Source: Aridibacter sp965216195
Lineage (GTDB): Bacteria > Acidobacteriota > Blastocatellia > Pyrinomonadales > Pyrinomonadaceae
NCBI GenBank assembly: GCA_965216195.1
Contig: OZ244151.1
Coordinates: 2,604,001 to 2,668,000 of the forward strand
Direction of reading: 5' to 3'
DNA: 64,000 nucleotides
Positions 60,711 through 64,000 of this stretch are shown piece by piece. Position 1 is the stretch's first letter; each line of letters opens with the position of its first letter. The notes under the pieces were generated by a model. That model saw nothing but the letters and a program-made list of their open reading frames with translations. It did no database searches and was not told the origin of the DNA. The translations under genes were made by a program, and so were the position numbers.

Positions 60711-60862
60711 TATTTTCCTCCACGATACCCACTAGAAATGAATGGAATTCCCAAAAATGAACGATTCCTGCCCGAATTGGCAAATTCCCAGCCGAGCCAG
60801 GTCGATGTCGCATAAACCAAAATAACCCCGATTCCGAATGCGTAATACAACTTTCTCAACAT
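60710..60862 (-). CDS. 50-residue single-pass membrane peptide (new small ORF)
   Basis: The ATG at 60862 (preceded by GGGGGAAG) encodes MLRKLYYAFGIGVILVYATS, then TWLGWEFANSGRNRSFLGIP and FISSGYRGGK, with stop TAA at 60710-60712. One hydrophobic helix (about residues 6-26) is followed by a polar, Gly/Ser/Arg-rich tail. It starts 3 bp after the DUF4178 stop and shares its stop base with the DUF350 start (TAATG), so it is a genuine operon member. I recognise no family. Confidence 0.82.
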   Translation of the reverse strand: MLRKLYYAFGIGVILVYATSTWLGWEFANSGRNRSFLGIPFISSGYRGGK

Positions 60863-60865
60863 AAA

Positions 60866-62797
60866 TTAACTTCCCCCGAACTGACTTTCGCTCCAGCGTT
60901 TACTCTCGAATGATAGCTTTCGAAACAGCCCGATAATCGGAGCAATCGCCAGCAGCAAAAACGCGAGCCAAAAATTCACTCCTCTTACGACGGCTTGCTC
61001 GACCTTTACTCGGACCGGCATCGGTTTATTCCAATCCTTCCAAACACCTTCAACTCTCAATTTATACTTCCCTGCAGGAACAGCCGAAATGGTTGCGTAA
61101 TTGTCAGTGCCTCCTTCGCGCCAGGATTCCCCACCCGTAACGCCGTGATAATACTCGATTGGAAGCAAGACCGACTCGATATCATTATTCTTCGTGTTGA
61201 CGAGGTCTATGTTGTATTCCGCCCAAGAGTTGTTGACTGGGGCAGCAGCCGTTATCCGAACATTTCGACTACCCTTTAATTCAAACTCCTGCGATTCAAT
61301 AATTTTTGGCGCAAGCGGCTTTTGTAGGGCTGGAAAGCTTATATCCTGCCTTAATGCAACGTCGCCAAAACCCGTAAACGGAAGCATAAAAATTGACACA
61401 ATGAGGAGAAGCGCAAGCAGCAAAAAACCATATTTAATTAGCCCTCCGCCTTCAAAAGGCTGGTTTGGCGCAACGCTCCAGGGTTTTGGTAAATCCTTAA
61501 TTCCAAAGGCTTTTTCGACCTCTCTTAGAGGCAAGTAGGTTCCAACTGACCAATTCGCTTCCTTATCGGTTTTCTCTTCGGAAAGCATAAACGGCGGCGC
61601 CACGAAGTCCGCAGCCATCACCTTTTCGCCGACTTCCACCCGCCAATAAAATTCGCCTTGTACATATTCAACTTTTGCCCAAGTTGACTGGAAAACTTGA
61701 AACCTCTGTCCGTTAAATTCAATTGAGCGGCTTTTCCCTTGATTACCATTGTCACTGACATCAGCCATATTTGCCGAATCGACAAAATTCCAATGATTGT
61801 CAGAATTAACGAGCCATCTAAAGCCAATTTTCGGATTGTAAAGAAGATATTCGTGCCAAAAGTACTTGATGCCATCAAACGTAACGCTTCGAACGAGCGC
61901 GCCAATTATTTCGAGCTCAATTCCATCAGCGAAATTCTCAAAGCTACATTTGGCTCCGATTTCGAGAACAAAATTGTGCTTGTCAGGTGATTCCTTAAGC
62001 GAACGCAGATAATGTAGATTGCCTTGATTTATATCGAGCAGAGAATTGCAGTAAGGGCAGGTTACGCGTTCGGCTTTGTCGGGAGCCTTAAGCTCAAGTG
62101 TTCCGCCGCAATTCGGACAGCTCATTGCCTCCGCCCCAACCGCTTTCGCCTCGCGTTCGGCCGATCGTTTGTTTGCCAAGCCTAAATCGGCGAGCGTCAC
62201 TTCCTGACCAAAGAAAACAAACGGCGGGTTTGTACTGTAATCAATCGTGGCAAAAACGCCGCCCTTTCCGGTCAAATCAGCGTAGTTGCTCTTTTCGTTT
62301 GGCTCCAATTTATATGGGATCTCGCCGTCAGCAGCTATATGGCTCGCGGTTCCTTTTTCAGCTACCAAAAGCTTTGTTTTACTCGGAATTTCCTTTACTA
62401 CCTGACCGATCTGTAATCCGGCAAAATCGGGAACCGTAACTCCCTCGGGAAGCGGTTTGTAGAAGGTCATGTAAAACTTGCCTTGAGCCTCAGCAAGCCA
62501 GCCTACCCAACCGTTTGAAAAGGTCGCGTACCATTCGTCCCAAACGCCGCCGCGCTCGTGTTTAAGCTGCGCGCGACCCGTAAGTTCAAATTTTTTGCCT
62601 TTATATTCACCGCGCAAACCGAGCTGAAGCGGAGATTTGGATTGAACGATCTCCGCAACCTTTCCAAGGTCTTCCAGTTTGCGATCAGTCCGACTGACGG
62701 CAGACCGGCAAAACGGGCAAACGACGACGATAGTCGAACCGGCGCGAAATTCGATTGGCGCAGCACACGATGGGCAATTCGCTTTTAATTTGCTCAT
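60866..62797 (-). CDS. DUF4178 protein with two zinc ribbons and C-terminal membrane helices
   Basis: A 643-residue protein; ATG at 62797 behind GGGAGG. The order is zinc ribbon 1 (CPSC...CPFC, residues 8-31), DUF4178 unit 1 (about 55-190; LGLRGEYKGKKFELTGRAQL, GGVWDEWYATFSNGWVGWLA), zinc ribbon 2 (CPNC...CPYC, about 224-247), DUF4178 unit 2 (about 270-420; FWHEYLLYNPKIGFRWLVNS), a membrane helix (about 452-472), a beta-rich extracytoplasmic part (about 480-600) and a final helix (about 611-632). DUF4178 is tied to DUF350 and polyamine-type genes in bacterial clusters; its biochemistry is unknown. It overlaps speD by 4 bp. Confidence 0.88.
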   Translation of the reverse strand: MSKLKANCPSCAAPIEFRAGSTIVVVCPFCRSAVSRTDRKLEDLGKVAEIVQSKSPLQLGLRGEYKGKKFELTGRAQLKHERGGVWDEWYATFSNGWVGWLAEAQGKFYMTFYKPLPEGVTVPDFAGLQIGQVVKEIPSKTKLLVAEKGTASHIAADGEIPYKLEPNEKSNYADLTGKGGVFATIDYSTNPPFVFFGQEVTLADLGLANKRSAEREAKAVGAEAMSCPNCGGTLELKAPDKAERVTCPYCNSLLDINQGNLHYLRSLKESPDKHNFVLEIGAKCSFENFADGIELEIIGALVRSVTFDGIKYFWHEYLLYNPKIGFRWLVNSDNHWNFVDSANMADVSDNGNQGKSRSIEFNGQRFQVFQSTWAKVEYVQGEFYWRVEVGEKVMAADFVAPPFMLSEEKTDKEANWSVGTYLPLREVEKAFGIKDLPKPWSVAPNQPFEGGGLIKYGFLLLALLLIVSIFMLPFTGFGDVALRQDISFPALQKPLAPKIIESQEFELKGSRNVRITAAAPVNNSWAEYNIDLVNTKNNDIESVLLPIEYYHGVTGGESWREGGTDNYATISAVPAGKYKLRVEGVWKDWNKPMPVRVKVEQAVVRGVNFWLAFLLLAIAPIIGLFRKLSFESKRWSESQFGGS

Positions 62798-63231
62798 TGA
62801 GTGCCTCCCGCTTCGAATGCCGTAACGCCCGCGTCCCGCTGGCTGTCCGGACTGTTTGTCGCAGAACACTGCTCGGTTTCACCACGTCGAATTTTCGTTA
62901 TGGTCACTTGCTCCGCGCTTAGGAGATCGCGCAGCTTTCCATCCCAATCCCACTCGGGACGCGTCTTGCAGCAGTAAAGATTAAACGTTGCGATATGATT
63001 TTCCGGATAGGTATGGCACGCAAGATGCGATTCCGTAAGCGCGACTAAGCCAGTAACACCACCCTCGCCGGGAAATTTATGCCAGACATCTTTTCCCAGG
63101 GTTTTTAATCCGAGATCGTCGATAACGGACGCAAAAACACTCTGAAGTAGTTTTTCATCGCGAAGGAGTTCGGCTTTACAGCCTCTTGCTTCGACTAACC
63201 ATTCAGTTCCAACTATCATCGGGGTTTTCAC
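62794..63231 (-). CDS. speD: S-adenosylmethionine decarboxylase proenzyme (SpeD)
   Basis: A 145-residue pyruvoyl enzyme that makes decarboxylated SAM, the aminopropyl donor. GTEWLVEARGCKAELLRDEK opens the fold. The self-cleavage/pyruvoyl site is the Ser of ALTESHLACHTYPENHIATF (reference form LAESHISIHTWPE), with the catalytic His and Cys regions (CHTYPE, NLYCC) intact. The length is that of the bacterial class 1B form. It is the first gene of the minus-strand cluster and overlaps DUF4178 (ATGA). The last ~25 residues beyond the usual fold are polar (CSATNSPDSQRDAG) and probably disordered. Confidence 0.92.
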   Translation of the reverse strand: MKTPMIVGTEWLVEARGCKAELLRDEKLLQSVFASVIDDLGLKTLGKDVWHKFPGEGGVTGLVALTESHLACHTYPENHIATFNLYCCKTRPEWDWDGKLRDLLSAEQVTITKIRRGETEQCSATNSPDSQRDAGVTAFEAGGTQ

Positions 63232-63309
63232 TAACTAAATATTACGAATTCGGGCGGAAAAAGTTTTAAACCTTGCAGCTAACATTTACGTTATAATGCG
63301 CTGGGACGT

Positions 63310-64000
63310 ATGTTTTACAAAACTATATCTAAAATTCTCGTTTTTGTCATATCTCTTCTATTTGTTTGTTTTATCGCGTCAAATTGTTCGTTCCACGCCT
63401 TTGATATCGACAATATTGAGCAAAAAAACAAGAAGAAATTCTCCCGCAGATTCGAGAAACCGAAAGTCATAGCGCGTATTAAATCCCAGGAGATTTCAGA
63501 AAGCAGCGGACTCGTTTCTTCGCGTTGTAACAAAGACATTTTCTGGACGCACAATGACTCACGAAACGGCGCGTTTATTTTTGCGGTTGATAGAAAAGGC
63601 AAAAAGCTTGGAACCTGGAAGGTAACGGGTGCAGTAAATAAAGACTGGGAAGATCTGGCAACAATTAAAAAAGACGGAAAGTGTTTTCTTTATGTTGGCG
63701 ATATTGGAAACAACTCGCGTATTCGGAGCGAATTTACGGTCTACCGCGTTGAGGAGCCCCGTATCGAAAATGCTGCTTCCGCATCAAGTTTTAAAAACCC
63801 GCTTAAAACGAAACGGGCAACTCCGATCAAATTTTCCTATCCCAATATCCGCAGGAATTCCGAAACGCTTCTCGTTCACCCAGTTACGGAAGACCTTTAC
63901 ATCCTTTCCAAGCGCCTCACTGGTGCCGCGTCCGTATATAAGATGGCAAAAGGTACCACGTCTTTGAAGAAAATCGCGGATTTTGAAGTGCCAGCATTGC
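63310..64000 (+). CDS. Secreted beta-propeller-like protein, N-terminal part, cut by the window edge
   Basis: The reading frame runs from the ATG at 63310 to the window end (230 residues visible). A signal peptide/anchor comes first: LVFVISLLFVCFIASNCSFH. Then come KSQEISESSGLVSSRCNKDI, FWTHNDSRNGAFIFAVDRKG, LGTWKVTGAVNKDWEDLATI and CFLYVGDIGNNSRIRSEFTV, followed by TLLVHPVTEDLYILSKR. The ESSGL / WTHNDS / DWEDLA / YVGDIGNN pattern is typical of a widespread secreted propeller-like family without assigned function. It diverges from speD with 78 bp between starts. Confidence 0.75.
   Translation, partial: MFYKTISKILVFVISLLFVCFIASNCSFHAFDIDNIEQKNKKKFSRRFEKPKVIARIKSQEISESSGLVSSRCNKDIFWTHNDSRNGAFIFAVDRKGKKLGTWKVTGAVNKDWEDLATIKKDGKCFLYVGDIGNNSRIRSEFTVYRVEEPRIENAASASSFKNPLKTKRATPIKFSYPNIRRNSETLLVHPVTEDLYILSKRLTGAASVYKMAKGTTSLKKIADFEVPAL

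Noticed and set aside
1..64000. tRNA, rRNA, prophage or insertion-sequence genes
   Set aside because: No cloverleaf with a CCA-proximal T-arm motif, no rRNA core sequence, and no transposase, integrase or phage structural gene was recognised on either strand. A covariance-model scan was not possible, so a missed tRNA cannot be fully excluded.

Overview
The window reads as chromosomal DNA from a diderm (LPS-bearing) bacterium. The best fit is an Acidobacteriota of the Blastocatellia/Pyrinomonas type; this is an inference from gene content, not a database result. The pointers are two tandem 'VWFA-related Acidobacterial domain' proteins, the futalosine menaquinone pathway (mqnA, mqnC), a BamA-Skp-Skp / FabZ-LpxA-LpxI outer-membrane block, many secreted TolB-like, S9, M28 and M48 proteins, and a moderate GC content. 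No rRNA, tRNA, prophage, transposase gene or CRISPR array was seen.

Layout. 1-5.4 kb: 5' part of lepA (cut by the left edge), a glycogen debranching enzyme and two VWA proteins. 5.5-16.3 kb: mixed metabolism (Baeyer-Villiger-type monooxygenase, SDR, GlcD-like FAD oxidase), a TolB-like protein, a DUF433/DUF5615 toxin-antitoxin-like pair whose second gene is frameshifted, an M48-TPR membrane peptidase, a RecB-like nuclease with Fe-S cysteines, an alkyltransferase-like protein, a cyclase and a GNAT. 16.4-28.2 kb: mqnA and mqnC flanking an Imm63-like gene, an S9 peptidase and a 33-residue membrane peptide; then a frameshifted repeat membrane protein, a desaturase, an orphan sensor kinase, a SRPBCC-nitrilase pair, a quinone oxidoreductase and a thioredoxin-fold protein. 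28.3-40.7 kb: M28 peptidase, then envelope biogenesis (LpxI, LpxA, FabZ, two Skp, BamA), ClpC and a LolC/E-type permease. 40.9-54.6 kb: a RibBA homologue with both active sites altered, TamB, MurA, a SRPBCC protein, GuaA, a DASS transporter, an aminotransferase and a double-PDZ protein.

54.7-63.2 kb is the most interesting coding region. Nine minus-strand genes run speD, DUF4178, a 50-residue membrane peptide, DUF350, a membrane-fused aminopropyltransferase, a four-helix-bundle protein, a Tat/lipoprotein FAD oxidase, a polytopic membrane protein and a lipoprotein. The first four overlap or nearly touch, as do the last four. I infer an envelope-associated polyamine synthesis and modification system.

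The most striking non-coding signal is a set of at least eight degenerate arrays with a strict 7-bp period (plus a 9-bp family), each with its own 'words', often in inverted arms. They sit directly against the start codons of mqnC, the sensor kinase, the quinone oxidoreductase, the aminopropyltransferase and the LolC/E permease, all of which lack a Shine-Dalgarno motif although many neighbours have strong ones. One 84-bp array lies in frame inside mqnA, and others supply stop codons. Two 124-bp palindromic elements and one REP-like element are also present.
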